Positions 18,338 through 28,725 are shown, counted from the first letter of the stretch. The stretch: 64,000 bases of DNA from Pacificispira spongiicola (GCF_012926505.1 NZ_JABBNT010000003.1:434001-498000), one strand, 5' to 3'. Made by a program: numbers and translations. The notes: generated from the letters alone by a model not told the origin.

Positions 18338-20617
18338 ATGAGCGATAAAAAGACCGCCGACAAACGCATTTCCGATGAGGAAGCGCTGCAATTTCATGCT
18401 TCCGGACGGCCGGGTAAGATCGAACTGACGCCGACCAAGCCGCTGACCACGCAGCGTGACCTGTCGCTGGCCTATTCGCCGGGCGTCGCGGTGCCTTGTC
18501 TGCGAATCGCGGAAGATCCGTCCACCGCCTATGACTATACGGCGAAGGGCAATATGGTCGCGGTGATTTCCAACGGCACGGCGGTGCTGGGCCTGGGCAA
18601 TATCGGGGCGCTGGCCTCCAAACCGGTGATGGAAGGCAAGGCGGTGCTGTTCAAGCGCTTCGCCGATGTCGATTCCATCGATTTGGAAGTCGAAACCGAA
18701 GACGTCGACGAATTCGTCAATTGCGTGCGCTTCCTGGGGGCCAGTTTCGGCGGCATCAACCTGGAAGACATCAAGGCGCCGGAATGCTTCATCATCGAAC
18801 AGCGCCTGCGCGAAATCATGGATATTCCGGTTTTTCACGACGACCAGCACGGTACCGCGATCATTGCGGCGGCGGGTTTGATCAACGCCCTGCATCTGAC
18901 CGGACGCAAGGTGGAAGACACGAAACTGGTCGTGAACGGCGCCGGCGCCGCGGCCATTGCCTGTACCGAATTGGTGAAGGCAATGGGTATCCCGCATCAG
19001 AACGTGACGCTGTGCGATTCCAAGGGCGTGATCTATCAGGGCCGACAGGAAGGCATGAATCAGTGGAAGTCGGCGCATGCGGTGAAGACCGACGCCCGAT
19101 CCCTGGCCGACGCGTTGGAGGGCGCGGACGCGTTCTTCGGCCTGTCCGTGAAGGGGGCCGTCACCGCGGCCATGGTCGACAAGATGGCCGACCGACCGAT
19201 CATTTTCGCCATGGCCAATCCGGACCCGGAAATCACCCCGGACGAGGTTAAATCGGTGCGCGAGGACGCGATCGTCGCCACGGGCCGGTCGGACTATCCG
19301 AACCAGGTCAACAATGTGTTGGGTTTCCCCTATATTTTCCGGGGCGCGCTGGACGTGCGGGCGTCGACGATCAATGACGATATGAAGCTTGCCGCCGCCC
19401 ATGCCATCGCCGCGCTCGCGCGGGAAGACGTCCCGGACGAAGTCGCCAGCGCCTATGGCGGGCAGGCCCTGCAATACGGCCCGGATTATATCATTCCGGT
19501 GCCGTTCGATCCGCGCCTCGTCGTCGCCGTTCCGGCGGCGGTAGCGGAGGCGGCCATGACGTCCGGCGTCGCGCGCCGCCCGATCATGGACATGGAAAAT
19601 TACAGCCGGGAACTGCGCGCGCGCCTGGACCCGACGGCGAACATGCTGCACCTGATCATCGAACAGGTGCGCCAGAATCCGCGCCGTGTCTGCTTCGCGG
19701 AAGGGGAGGACCCCAGCGTCATCCGCGCGGCGGCGCTGTTCCGGTCTTCCGGTTACGGCATGCCGGTTTTGGTCGGCCGCGAGGACCGGATTCGGGAGAC
19801 CGCGAAGGAATTGGGCCTGGACCCGAACCTGGATTTCGAAATCCACAATGCCCGCATGTCGTCGAATAACGAAATATATACCGACCTTCTGTATCAGAAG
19901 ATGCAACGCAAGGGGCTGGTCTATCGCGATTGCCAGCGGCTGGTGAACCAGGACCGCAACATCTTCGCCGCCTGCATGTTGGAACATGGCGAAGTGGACG
20001 CCGTCGTCACCGGTGTGACGCGGGCGTTCAACGTCGCCTATGAAGGTCTGTCGCGCGTCATCGACGTGAAGGAGGGGTCGATCGCCATGGGCGTGTCGAT
20101 CATGGTCGTGCGCGGCCGGACGATCTTCATCGCCGATACCTCCGTCAATGAATTGCCGAATGGCGATACCCTGGCGGAAATCGCCAAGAACGCGGCGGCC
20201 TATGCCCGTCGGTTGGGCCATGAACCGCGCGTGGCGATGCTGTATGCGTCGAATTTCGGCAATCCCGACACGCCCGGCGGTCAGCGCGTGCGCGATGCCG
20301 TGACGCGGCTGGAGGCCATGGATGTCGATTTCGAATTCGATGGGGATCTGTCGCCGACCGTCGCGCTGGATTACGATCTGATGCAGCGCGCCTATCCGTT
20401 CTGCCGGTTGAGCGGCGCGGCCAATGTCCTGGTCATGCCGGGCATCAATTCCGCCCATATCGCGACCCGGATGTTGCAGAAGCTGGGCGGCGGCACGTCG
20501 ATCGGGCCGTTGCTGATGGGCCATACGCGCCCGGTGCAGATCGCCCGGATGGGGTCCAGCGTCAGCGACCTCCTCACCCTGGCGGCCCTGGCGGCGCATG
20601 ACGCGATTTCCGCCTGA
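18338..20617 (+). CDS. maeB: NADP-dependent malic enzyme with C-terminal PTA domain
   Basis: A 759-residue protein of the usual MaeB length. The N-terminal part (about 1-430) holds the malic-enzyme segments LAYSPGVAVPCL, GLGNIGALASKPVMEGKAVL and FHDDQHGTAI and the dinucleotide motif LVVNGAGAAAIAC. The C-terminal part (about 440-759) is a phosphotransacetylase-like domain, which in MaeB is thought to be regulatory rather than catalytic. It oxidatively decarboxylates malate to pyruvate and makes NADPH. GGAGG lies 6 bases before the ATG. It stands alone, with an unrelated phoR gene 108 bases downstream. Confidence 0.95.
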   Translation: MSDKKTADKRISDEEALQFHASGRPGKIELTPTKPLTTQRDLSLAYSPGVAVPCLRIAEDPSTAYDYTAKGNMVAVISNGTAVLGLGNIGALASKPVMEGKAVLFKRFADVDSIDLEVETEDVDEFVNCVRFLGASFGGINLEDIKAPECFIIEQRLREIMDIPVFHDDQHGTAIIAAAGLINALHLTGRKVEDTKLVVNGAGAAAIACTELVKAMGIPHQNVTLCDSKGVIYQGRQEGMNQWKSAHAVKTDARSLADALEGADAFFGLSVKGAVTAAMVDKMADRPIIFAMANPDPEITPDEVKSVREDAIVATGRSDYPNQVNNVLGFPYIFRGALDVRASTINDDMKLAAAHAIAALAREDVPDEVASAYGGQALQYGPDYIIPVPFDPRLVVAVPAAVAEAAMTSGVARRPIMDMENYSRELRARLDPTANMLHLIIEQVRQNPRRVCFAEGEDPSVIRAAALFRSSGYGMPVLVGREDRIRETAKELGLDPNLDFEIHNARMSSNNEIYTDLLYQKMQRKGLVYRDCQRLVNQDRNIFAACMLEHGEVDAVVTGVTRAFNVAYEGLSRVIDVKEGSIAMGVSIMVVRGRTIFIADTSVNELPNGDTLAEIAKNAAAYARRLGHEPRVAMLYASNFGNPDTPGGQRVRDAVTRLEAMDVDFEFDGDLSPTVALDYDLMQRAYPFCRLSGAANVLVMPGINSAHIATRMLQKLGGGTSIGPLLMGHTRPVQIARMGSSVSDLLTLAALAAHDAISA

Positions 20618-20725
20618 CGCAAAGTCGTCATGGAATCGGGTTACAAGGGGGTTTCGATGGGCGACATGGTTTGACCTCCGTCCATCGAATTTCCCTTTGA
20701 GGATGATACGGAGCGGGAAACAGCC

Positions 20726-22048
20726 ATGTCCGGTTCATGGGTCAGATCGATTCTTTTGGCGTCGGCGCCTGCCTTGGCGGCGCTGGGTTTCCTGACCTAT
20801 ACGGACCGGTTGCCGCCATGGGAAGCGGCGGTGTTGGCGGGGGCGGTGCTGCTGGGCGTCGCCATCGCCGTGCGGCGGCGCTTGTCGGCGGAACAGGTGG
20901 CGATGCGCCGCCTGAACCGGTTGACGGCGGAAGCCCAGGCCCAGTTGGACGCGTTGAGCTATAAGGCCGCCGTGGCGGACCGGATCGTTTCCTCTCTGCC
21001 GCATCCGATTTTCTTCCTGGATCGCGAACGGCAGGTCGTGCGCGCCAATGCGGTGGCGCATGCCCTGTTGGATTCCGATCTGACCGGGCGCGATATCGCC
21101 GACGGGCTGCGCGATCCGGCACTGCTGGCCGCGATCGACCGGGCGCTGGACGGCGCGGGGCCTCAGCAGATCGACCTCAGCCTGCCTGTGCCGGTCGAAA
21201 CGGATTATATCGCGCGGATCGAACCGGTCGCGCCGCCGCCCGGGACACCGCCGGACGGTCGCGATGCGCCGGTGGTTCTGGTCGATATGCAGGACGTCAC
21301 GGCGCTGCGCCGGTCGGAACAGATGCGTGTCGATTTCGTCGCCAATGTCAGTCACGAATTGCGCACGCCGCTGACGAGTCTGAGCGGCTTCATCGAAACC
21401 CTGCGCGGCCCGGCGCGCGACGACGCGCAGGCGCGCGATCATTTCCTGGCCATCATGCAGGAACAGTCCGAACGCATGTTCCGCCTGATCAACGACTTGT
21501 TGAGCCTGTCGCGGATCGAGCTGGACGAACACAGCCGCCCGCAGAAGGAAGTAGATCTGACGGACCTGCTGCGCCGGTTGATCGAAATGCTGGCGCTGAA
21601 GGCGAAGCAGGCGAATGTGCGCGTGGAAAGCGACTGGCCCGACGATCTGCCGCCGGTGCGGGGCGATGCGGACCAATTGTTCCAGGTTTTCCAGAACCTG
21701 TTGGACAATGCCATCAAATACGGCGCGAAGGGCGAGCGGGTCCTGGTCCGGGTGTCGCGCAAGGAACGACGGCGGGTTTCCGTCGATATCGTCGATTTCG
21801 GCCCGGGTATCCCGCGCGAACATATTCCGCGCCTGACGGAACGGTTTTATCGGGTCGATGCGGCGCGGTCCCGCGAACTCGGCGGTACGGGTCTGGGGCT
21901 CGCCATCGTGAAACATATCGTCAATCGCCACCGCGGACGGCTGAATGTTACAAGCGAAATCGGGCGTGGATCGACTTTCAGTGTCACGCTGCCGTTGATC
22001 GAATCCATCCAGGAATCCCAGGATTCCGCGGAAATGCCTGCAGCGTGA
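20726..22048 (+). CDS. phoR: Phosphate regulon sensor kinase PhoR
   Basis: A 440-residue kinase: two N-terminal membrane helices (about 8-24 and 34-49), a PAS domain (about 82-195; LPHPIFFLDRERQVVRAN), HisKA with H210 in NVSHELRTPLTSLSGFIETL, and HATPase with FQNLLDNAIKYG, DFGPGI and GTGLGLAIVKHI. The near absence of a periplasmic loop is the PhoR pattern, where the phosphate signal comes through PstB/PhoU. It lies directly upstream of the Pho-box promoter of pstS-pstCAB-phoU-phoB, and its regulator PhoB is the last gene of that operon. GGAGCGGGAAA precedes the ATG. Confidence 0.92.
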   Translation: MSGSWVRSILLASAPALAALGFLTYTDRLPPWEAAVLAGAVLLGVAIAVRRRLSAEQVAMRRLNRLTAEAQAQLDALSYKAAVADRIVSSLPHPIFFLDRERQVVRANAVAHALLDSDLTGRDIADGLRDPALLAAIDRALDGAGPQQIDLSLPVPVETDYIARIEPVAPPPGTPPDGRDAPVVLVDMQDVTALRRSEQMRVDFVANVSHELRTPLTSLSGFIETLRGPARDDAQARDHFLAIMQEQSERMFRLINDLLSLSRIELDEHSRPQKEVDLTDLLRRLIEMLALKAKQANVRVESDWPDDLPPVRGDADQLFQVFQNLLDNAIKYGAKGERVLVRVSRKERRRVSVDIVDFGPGIPREHIPRLTERFYRVDAARSRELGGTGLGLAIVKHIVNRHRGRLNVTSEIGRGSTFSVTLPLIESIQESQDSAEMPAA

Positions 22049-22077
22049 CACATAAAGGTCTATACCTTTCGGCGTTG

Positions 22078-22117
22078 ATGTAACAAAACAGTCTTGCATC
22101 CATCACAAAAGCGTCAG
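22078..22117 (+). promoter_or_regulatory. Pho box (four PhoB half-sites) of pstS
   Basis: Four 7-base half-sites start exactly 11 bases apart: ATGTAAC (22078), CAGTCTT (22089), CCATCAC (22100) and GCGTCAG (22111). The first and third are followed by AAAA spacers. They match the CTGTCAT/CTGTCAC PhoB half-site at 4-5 of 7 positions each. This is room for two PhoB dimers. A TAAAAC about 10 bases after the last half-site could be the -10. Confidence 0.6.
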
Positions 22118-22396
22118 CAGCCGCGCCTAAAACCCGGCCAACGTCGTGGTGACGAGTGCGTGCCATCCGGCACGACATCATCCGAGCAGGGGCAGAGACA
22201 TATGCAGGTATCAGGACGCCAGCGGGTAATAGCGGTCGCGCTAATTCCCCAGGAGTCCCTTATGCCGTTCCGTATGTCGTCCCCGGAAGTACCGGGTCGC
22301 GCCATGACGGAAGTTTCCCACCGGTATTCTCATCCGAATCCGACCCGTTTCCCGAAACAGAAACTCTGACATCACCTGTCAGGATGGAGTAGAGAC
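22118..22396 (+). other. Long 5' leader region of pstS
   Basis: About 280 bases lie between the Pho box and the pstS start. An ATG-started frame at 22202-22369 (55 codons) is present but has weak coding character and no family resemblance, so I do not call it. GGATGGAGTAGAGAC at the end supplies the pstS ribosome site. Confidence 0.4.
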
Positions 22397-23446
22397 ATGA
22401 AGGCTTTGAAACTGACCGTCGCCGCCGCCGCTCTGGGCGCCGTCGCTTTCTCCGGCGCCGCGCAGGCGCGTGATTATGTGTCGATCATGGGCTCGTCGAC
22501 GGTTAAGCCGTTCGCCGATCTGGTCGCCGAAGAATTCTCCAAGGTTTACTCCGGCAAGTTTGCCGCGCCGGTCGTCGAAAGCGGTGGCTCCTCCGCCGGT
22601 CTGAAAGAATTCTGCAAGGGTGAAGGCGAAGGCACGATCGACGTCGCCAACGCGTCCCGCCCGATCAAGGCGAAAGAAATTCAGGCTTGCGCCGACGCCG
22701 GTGTCACGAAGATCACGGAAATCCGCATCGGTTACGACGGCATCGTCTTCGCCAACCCGGTCGACAAGCCGGCCTTCGCGTTCGAACCGAAAGACATCTA
22801 TCTGGCCCTGGCCGATCAGATTCCGGTCGACGGTGCGCTGGTCGCCAACCCGAACACCCATTGGGATCAGGTGAACCCGGCTTTCCCGCACCAGGAAATC
22901 ATGATGTTCATCCCGGGCGAAAAGCACGGCACCCGTGAAGTCTTCGAAGAGAAGGTTCTGGAAGCCGGTTGTGAAGCCGCCGGTGGCCTGGAAGCCCAGC
23001 TGAAAGCCAATGGCGACGACAAGAAAGCCGCCGGCAAGGCCTGCATGAAGGTCCGCAAGGACGGCCGTTCGGTCGACATCGACGGCGATTACTCCGAAAC
23101 GCTGGCCCGTATCGGCTCCAACCCGGACGGTATCGGCGTCTTCGGCCTCAGCTTCGCCGAAAACAACCCGGACAAGGTGAAAACCGCCACGGTCAACGGC
23201 ATCACGCCGTCCCTGGAAACCATCGCCAAGGGTGAATACCCGGTCTCCCGCCCGCTGTTCTTCTACGTGAAGGGCGCGCATGTGGACGTCATTCCGGGTC
23301 TGCGTGAATATGTCGAATTCTTCCTGTCCGACGACATGATCGGCAGCTACGGCAAGGCCATCGACAAAGGCCTGATCCCGATGCCGGAAGAAGAACTGCA
23401 GCAGGTCCGCTCCAACTTCGCCAACGGCGTGTCGGTCGGTTCCTAA
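22397..23446 (+). CDS. pstS: Phosphate-binding protein PstS
   Basis: A 349-residue periplasmic binding protein with a signal peptide (cleavage after GAAQA, about residue 24). MGSSTVKPFADLVAEEF and VVESGGSSAGLKEFC carry the phosphate-contacting serine/glycine loops, and IPGEKHGTREVF supplies the second-lobe arginine. Codon use (strong preference for gaa, gtc, ctg) suggests high expression. It captures phosphate for PstCAB. It is preceded by a Pho box and followed by a strong intercistronic hairpin, expected to raise its mRNA level above the permease genes. Confidence 0.95.
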   Translation: MKALKLTVAAAALGAVAFSGAAQARDYVSIMGSSTVKPFADLVAEEFSKVYSGKFAAPVVESGGSSAGLKEFCKGEGEGTIDVANASRPIKAKEIQACADAGVTKITEIRIGYDGIVFANPVDKPAFAFEPKDIYLALADQIPVDGALVANPNTHWDQVNPAFPHQEIMMFIPGEKHGTREVFEEKVLEAGCEAAGGLEAQLKANGDDKKAAGKACMKVRKDGRSVDIDGDYSETLARIGSNPDGIGVFGLSFAENNPDKVKTATVNGITPSLETIAKGEYPVSRPLFFYVKGAHVDVIPGLREYVEFFLSDDMIGSYGKAIDKGLIPMPEEELQQVRSNFANGVSVGS

Positions 23447-23460
23447 TCAGGTTCCGTGTG

Positions 23461-23492
23461 GTTCGGGCGGCCGGTGATCCGGTCGCCCGAAC
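23461..23492 (+). terminator. Intercistronic hairpin between pstS and pstC
   Basis: GTTCGGGCGGCCGG (23461-23474) and CCGGTCGCCCGAAC (23479-23492) form a 14-bp stem with one G-T wobble and a TGAT loop, starting 14 bases after the pstS stop. Only broken T runs follow. By analogy with other binding-protein operons it should act as a partial terminator or an mRNA-protecting 3' end. Confidence 0.65.
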
Positions 23493-23571
23493 GACTGCTT
23501 TCTTGCTTTCGGTTTGATCATTCGTTCGTATCTTTTCTTCAGAAATCGACTTCGCGGTTCGGGGAGATCCC

Positions 23572-24951
23572 ATGTCCGTTTCAGTTCTGCTCGCGGTGGT
23601 GCTTGGCTTGGCCGTCGCTTTCTATTTCCTGGGCACCCGCCGCGCGTTCGGCCTGTCCGGGGGAGACACGAGAACCCTTCATTCACGGCCGAACTACTAT
23701 GGCTTGTTGACGGCCTTGTGGGTCGCCATCCCGGCCATCGCCGCGATCATCGCCTGGCGTCTCCTGCAGCCGGGTTTCATGGACAGCATTCTGGTGGACA
23801 GTCTGCCCGCATCGGTGCTGAACCAGGAGGACAGCCAGCTTCGTCTGATCGTCTCCACGGTGAAAAGTCTGGCGACCGGCGGCATTTCCAGCGGTGTCGA
23901 ACCCTATATGATGGATGCGGCCCAGGTGTATTCCGATGCCCGCGCCACCGCCTCGGTGTGGCTGGCGATCGCGGCGCTTGCCGCGGGTTTGATCGGCGGC
24001 GGGGTCGTCCTGCTCAAGATGACCTCCGACACCCGCGCCCGGAACCGTGTCGAACAGATCGTCAAATTGGTTCTCATCGGCTGCGCCAGCATCGCGATTC
24101 TGACCACCGCCGGTATCGTCCTGTCGATGCTGTTCGAAACGATCCACTTCTTCAAATCGGTGTCCTTCAGCAACTTCTTCCTGAACACGGTTTGGGACCC
24201 GCGCTTCTCCTCGGCGGGCCGTGACGGCGGCGATACCGGTCAGTACGGGATGATCCCACTGATGGTCGGGACGATGTATGTCGCCTTCGTCGCCATGCTG
24301 GTCGCGGTGCCGATCGGATTGCTGGCCGCCATGTATTTGGCCGAATACGCGACCCCGAAATTCCGCGCCACGGCGAAACCGATGTTGGAAATCCTGGCTG
24401 GCATCCCGACCGTCGTCTATGGCTTCTTCGCGCTGATGACGGTCGGTCCGTTCCTGCGGGATACGGGCGACATTCTGGGTATGGATATCGATGCGCGGTC
24501 CGTCATGACCGCCGGGATCGTCATGGGGATCATGATTATCCCGTTCATCTCCTCTCTGTCCGACGACGTGATCACCCAGGTGCCGCGCTCCTTGCGGGAA
24601 GGCTCGCTGGGTCTCGGCGCGACGAAATCGGAAACCATCCGCAAGGTTATCTTCCCGGCGGCACTGCCGGGCATCGTCGGGTCCATCCTGCTGGCCGCCA
24701 GCCGCGCGATCGGGGAAACCATGATCGTCGTCATGGCCGCGGGCGTGGCCGCGAACCTGTCCGGGAACCCCTTCGAACCGATGACGACGGTGACGGTGAA
24801 AATCGTCAACCAGCTGACCGGGGACAATGAATTCACCAGTCCGCAAACGCTGGTCGCCTTCGCCCTGGGTATGACGCTGTTCGTCATCACCTTGGGCTTG
24901 AACATCTTCGCGCTGCACATCGTGCGCAAGTATCGCGAACAGTACGACTGA
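23572..24951 (+). CDS. pstC: Phosphate ABC transporter permease PstC
   Basis: A 459-residue inner-membrane permease, longer than the enteric form (about 320) because of an N-terminal extension with extra helices (about 1-190). The core permease (about 225-455) carries LEILAGIPTVVYGFFAL and the cytoplasmic EAA-type loop REGSLGLGATKSETIRKVIF that contacts PstB. GGGAGAT precedes the ATG. It is the second gene of the pst operon; with PstA it forms the transmembrane channel. Confidence 0.93.
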   Translation: MSVSVLLAVVLGLAVAFYFLGTRRAFGLSGGDTRTLHSRPNYYGLLTALWVAIPAIAAIIAWRLLQPGFMDSILVDSLPASVLNQEDSQLRLIVSTVKSLATGGISSGVEPYMMDAAQVYSDARATASVWLAIAALAAGLIGGGVVLLKMTSDTRARNRVEQIVKLVLIGCASIAILTTAGIVLSMLFETIHFFKSVSFSNFFLNTVWDPRFSSAGRDGGDTGQYGMIPLMVGTMYVAFVAMLVAVPIGLLAAMYLAEYATPKFRATAKPMLEILAGIPTVVYGFFALMTVGPFLRDTGDILGMDIDARSVMTAGIVMGIMIIPFISSLSDDVITQVPRSLREGSLGLGATKSETIRKVIFPAALPGIVGSILLAASRAIGETMIVVMAAGVAANLSGNPFEPMTTVTVKIVNQLTGDNEFTSPQTLVAFALGMTLFVITLGLNIFALHIVRKYREQYD

Positions 24952-24989
24952 CATCCGTGGCCGTCTAAGGTCCTAAGGGAGTATTACGC

Positions 24990-26303
24990 GTGACGACAAT
25001 ATCCGAAGTCAGCACCTCCAGCGCCGCGCCGAGCCTCTCGCCGGAGGTCGCCCGCCGCCTGAAGCGTCGGTATGCCGCGGAACGTCGGTTTCAGGTCTAT
25101 GGCCTCTCCGCGATCATGATCGGCCTTGCTTTCCTGGTGATCATGTTCACGTCGATCATTCAGGCCGGGCTGCCCGCATTCCAGGAAACGCGCATCCGTT
25201 TGGATGTCGAGCTGGAGGCCGATAAGTTCCCGACGGATCCCGCCGAACTGACGGCGGACGGCCTGCGCCTCGTCGGGTGGACGGGCATGATCCAGAAAAG
25301 CATTCGCGACACGCTGAAACCGGAAGCCCGGTCCGATGCCGTCCTGATGCATAAGCTGCTGTCGCCGAATGCCGAAGTCGCCGTGCGCGATGCGGTTGTG
25401 GACGATCCGTCGCTGATCGGGTCGACCCTGTCGATCTGGGTTCTGGCCGCAGGCGACGTCGACGCGATCATGAAGGGCACGATCGACCGGAACCTTCCGG
25501 AAGAACAGCGCACGGTCAACGACAAGCAGCTGACCTATATCGATCGGCTGGACGCCGATGGGCGTTTGCGCAAGCAATTCGCCTTCACCCTGTTCACGGC
25601 GGGTGCCTCGTCCTATCCGGAATCCTCCGGTATCGGCGTCGCCATGATCGGGTCGCTGTTCATGATGCTGATCGTCCTGATGCTGGCCTTGCCCATCGGT
25701 GTGGCGGCAGCGGTCTATCTGGAAGAATTCGCGCCGCGCAACCGCTGGACCGATATTATCGAGGTCAACATCAACAACCTCGCCGCCGTGCCGTCCATCG
25801 TGTTCGGTCTGCTGGGTCTCGCCGTTTTCATCAACTTCGTCGAACTGCCGCGTTCCGCGCCGCTGGTCGGCGGTCTGGTGCTGACGCTGATGACCCTGCC
25901 GACGGTCATTATCGCAACCCGCGCCGCGTTGAAGGCGGTGCCGCCGTCGATCCGCGAGGCCGCACTGGGCATCGGCGCGTCCAAAATGCAGTCGATCTTC
26001 CATCACGTGCTGCCGCTCGCCGCGCCCGGCATCCTGACCTCCATCATCATCGGGTTGGCGCAGGCGCTGGGCGAAACGGCGCCGCTGCTGATGATCGGCA
26101 TGGTCGCGACCGTGTTCACCTATCCGGCGACGCCGATGGACCCGGCGACGGCGCTGCCGGTTCAAATCTATATGTGGTCGGGTCTGCCGGAGCGCGGCTT
26201 CGTCGCGCGGACCTCCGCCGGGATCATGGTGCTTCTCGGCTTCCTAATCTTTATGAACGCTCTTGCGGTCTTTCTGCGCAAGAAATTCGAACGCCGTTGG
26301 TAG
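24990..26303 (+). CDS. pstA: Phosphate ABC transporter permease PstA
   Basis: A 437-residue permease with an enlarged N-terminal part: one membrane helix at about 33-55, then a roughly 150-residue extracytoplasmic domain (about 60-205) not found in the enteric protein, then the core permease (about 215-437). The core has LNNLAAVPSIVFGLLGLAV-like residues and the EAA-type loop REAALGIGASKMQSIFHHVL. Translation starts at a GTG (24990) after AAGGGAG. It lies 38 bases after pstC and 12 before pstB. Confidence 0.92.
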   Translation: MTTISEVSTSSAAPSLSPEVARRLKRRYAAERRFQVYGLSAIMIGLAFLVIMFTSIIQAGLPAFQETRIRLDVELEADKFPTDPAELTADGLRLVGWTGMIQKSIRDTLKPEARSDAVLMHKLLSPNAEVAVRDAVVDDPSLIGSTLSIWVLAAGDVDAIMKGTIDRNLPEEQRTVNDKQLTYIDRLDADGRLRKQFAFTLFTAGASSYPESSGIGVAMIGSLFMMLIVLMLALPIGVAAAVYLEEFAPRNRWTDIIEVNINNLAAVPSIVFGLLGLAVFINFVELPRSAPLVGGLVLTLMTLPTVIIATRAALKAVPPSIREAALGIGASKMQSIFHHVLPLAAPGILTSIIIGLAQALGETAPLLMIGMVATVFTYPATPMDPATALPVQIYMWSGLPERGFVARTSAGIMVLLGFLIFMNALAVFLRKKFERRW

Positions 26304-26315
26304 GAGACAGTTAAG

Positions 26316-27140
<825 letters not shown>

Positions 27141-27185
27141 GCGCGTTTCGAATCCATCGGTTCGACGAAACGGAAAGCAGGACCC

Positions 27186-27941
27186 ATGTCAGAAGTATCC
27201 CAAGGCCACATCGTCGGCGTCTACGACGAGGAATTCAAAAAACTCACCAAGCTGCTGGCGAAAATGGGCGGTCTGGCGGAAAGCCAGCTGGCCAATGCCT
27301 TGACCGCGATCGAAAAGCGGGACAGCAAGCTGGCGCTGGCGGTGAAGGAAAACGACAAGGAAATCGACGCGCTGGAACACGAGGTCGAAGCCTTGGTCGT
27401 GCGTATGCTGGCCTTGCGCCAGCCGGTTGCCAACGACCTGCGCTACATCGTTTCCACGCTGCGCGTGTCGGCGGATATCGAACGGATCGGCGATTATGCG
27501 AAAAACATCGCGAAGCGCGCCGTCGCCCTGAATCAGATGCCGTCGGAACCGCTGCTGCGCGGGATCCTGCGCATGGGGCGTCCGGTGCAGAGCATGTTGA
27601 AGGACGTGATCGACGCGCATCTACAGGGCGACGTTGCCAAGGCCATCGATGTCTGGGAGGCCGACGAAGAGGTCGATGCCCTGTATACCAGCCTGTTCCG
27701 CGAACTCCTGACCTATATGATGGAAGACCCGCGGCACATCACGCCCTGCACGCATCTTCTGTTCATCGCGAAAAACCTGGAACGTATCGGCGATCACGCA
27801 ACCAATATCGCGGAGATCATTCACTTCCAGGTCAAGGGCGAGGCTCTGGGCGATCGGCGCCCGAAGGCGGATGCGTCGAACTATGCTACCCTGCAGCCGG
27901 GCGAAGCCGCGATAGACGACGTGGCTGCCGAGGACGACTAA
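27186..27941 (+). CDS. phoU: Phosphate signalling protein PhoU
   Basis: A 251-residue all-helical protein made of two three-helix repeats. The metal-binding motifs are visible twice: DIERIGDYAKNIAKRA (about residues 97-112) and NLERIGDHATNIAEII (about 197-212). It couples PstB to PhoR so that the kinase is kept off when phosphate is plentiful. The C-terminal 35 residues after the second repeat are acidic and variable. It ends one base before the phoB start, so the two are translated together. Confidence 0.95.
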   Translation: MSEVSQGHIVGVYDEEFKKLTKLLAKMGGLAESQLANALTAIEKRDSKLALAVKENDKEIDALEHEVEALVVRMLALRQPVANDLRYIVSTLRVSADIERIGDYAKNIAKRAVALNQMPSEPLLRGILRMGRPVQSMLKDVIDAHLQGDVAKAIDVWEADEEVDALYTSLFRELLTYMMEDPRHITPCTHLLFIAKNLERIGDHATNIAEIIHFQVKGEALGDRRPKADASNYATLQPGEAAIDDVAAEDD

Positions 27942-27942
27942 A

Positions 27943-28680
27943 ATGCCTGACGATTTGCGCGAACACAGCGCATCGAAACCGGTGAGCGGTATGAAACCAA
28001 AGGTATTGATCGTGGAAGACGAAACGGCGGTCGTAACGCTGCTTCGCTACAATCTGGAACATCAGGGGTTCGAGGTCGAGGCCGTTTCCGACGGCGAGGA
28101 AGCCCTGGTCGCCATCGAGGAGAACCCACCGGATCTGGTCCTGCTGGACTGGATGCTGCCGCAATTGTCGGGGATCGAGGTCTGCCGCCAGCTGCGCCGC
28201 AAACCGGCGACGAAACAGCTGCCGATCATCCTGCTGACGGCGCGGGGCGAGGAAGCGGACACGGTTCGGGGCCTGGAATCCGGTGCCGACGACTATGTCA
28301 CCAAGCCGTTTTCCCCGGCGGAATTGACCGCCCGCGTCCATGCCCTGCTGCGCCGGTCGCGTCCGGCCCTGTCGGACGAGGCGCTGCGCGTCGCCGACCT
28401 GCAGATGGATTTGGCCGCGCATCGGGTCTATCGCAACGAACGCGAAATTAAGCTGGGCCCGACGGAATACCGCCTGCTGCGCCATTTCATGGAACATCCG
28501 GGCCGCGTGTTCAGCCGCGAACAGCTTCTCGACGCGGTCTGGGGCCGCGACGTCTATGTCGAATTGCGGACCGTGGACGTGCATATCCGCCGTCTGCGCA
28601 AGGCGCTGAACGAAGGCGGCGACAGCGATGTCATCCGCACCGTCCGGTCGGCCGGTTACGCGTTGGAAGTGTCCAACTGA
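27943..28680 (+). CDS. phoB: Phosphate regulon response regulator PhoB
   Basis: A 245-residue OmpR-family regulator: receiver domain (about 17-135; phospho-acceptor in LVLLDWMLPQLSG) and winged-helix domain (about 145-243; LGPTEYRLLRHFMEHPGRVF, VDVHIRRLRKAL). I keep the ATG at 27943, which has GAGGA upstream and is nearly fused to phoU; an internal ATG at residue 17 begins the conserved domain directly and is an alternative. Its expected binding sites are the 11-bp-period repeats upstream of pstS and phoX. A strong terminator follows. Confidence 0.95.
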   Translation: MPDDLREHSASKPVSGMKPKVLIVEDETAVVTLLRYNLEHQGFEVEAVSDGEEALVAIEENPPDLVLLDWMLPQLSGIEVCRQLRRKPATKQLPIILLTARGEEADTVRGLESGADDYVTKPFSPAELTARVHALLRRSRPALSDEALRVADLQMDLAAHRVYRNEREIKLGPTEYRLLRHFMEHPGRVFSREQLLDAVWGRDVYVELRTVDVHIRRLRKALNEGGDSDVIRTVRSAGYALEVSN

Positions 28681-28725
28681 CGCACGTCTTTCCCCGCGCC
28701 GTCGGTGCGGTTGGAAATGGGATGG

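Noticed and set aside
18287-20599. A 770-codon open frame antisense to maeB, and similar long antisense frames under the helicase (29882-31762), phoX (33999-36047) and ABC ATPase (62055-63737) genes
   Set aside because: They are mirror frames of high-GC genes: their composition is skewed to Arg, His, Gln and Gly, they match no family, and they lie fully opposite well-recognised genes.
22202-22369. A 55-codon frame in the pstS leader
   Set aside because: Weak ribosome site, no recognisable domain and codon use unlike its neighbours. I treat it as leader RNA, though translation is not excluded.
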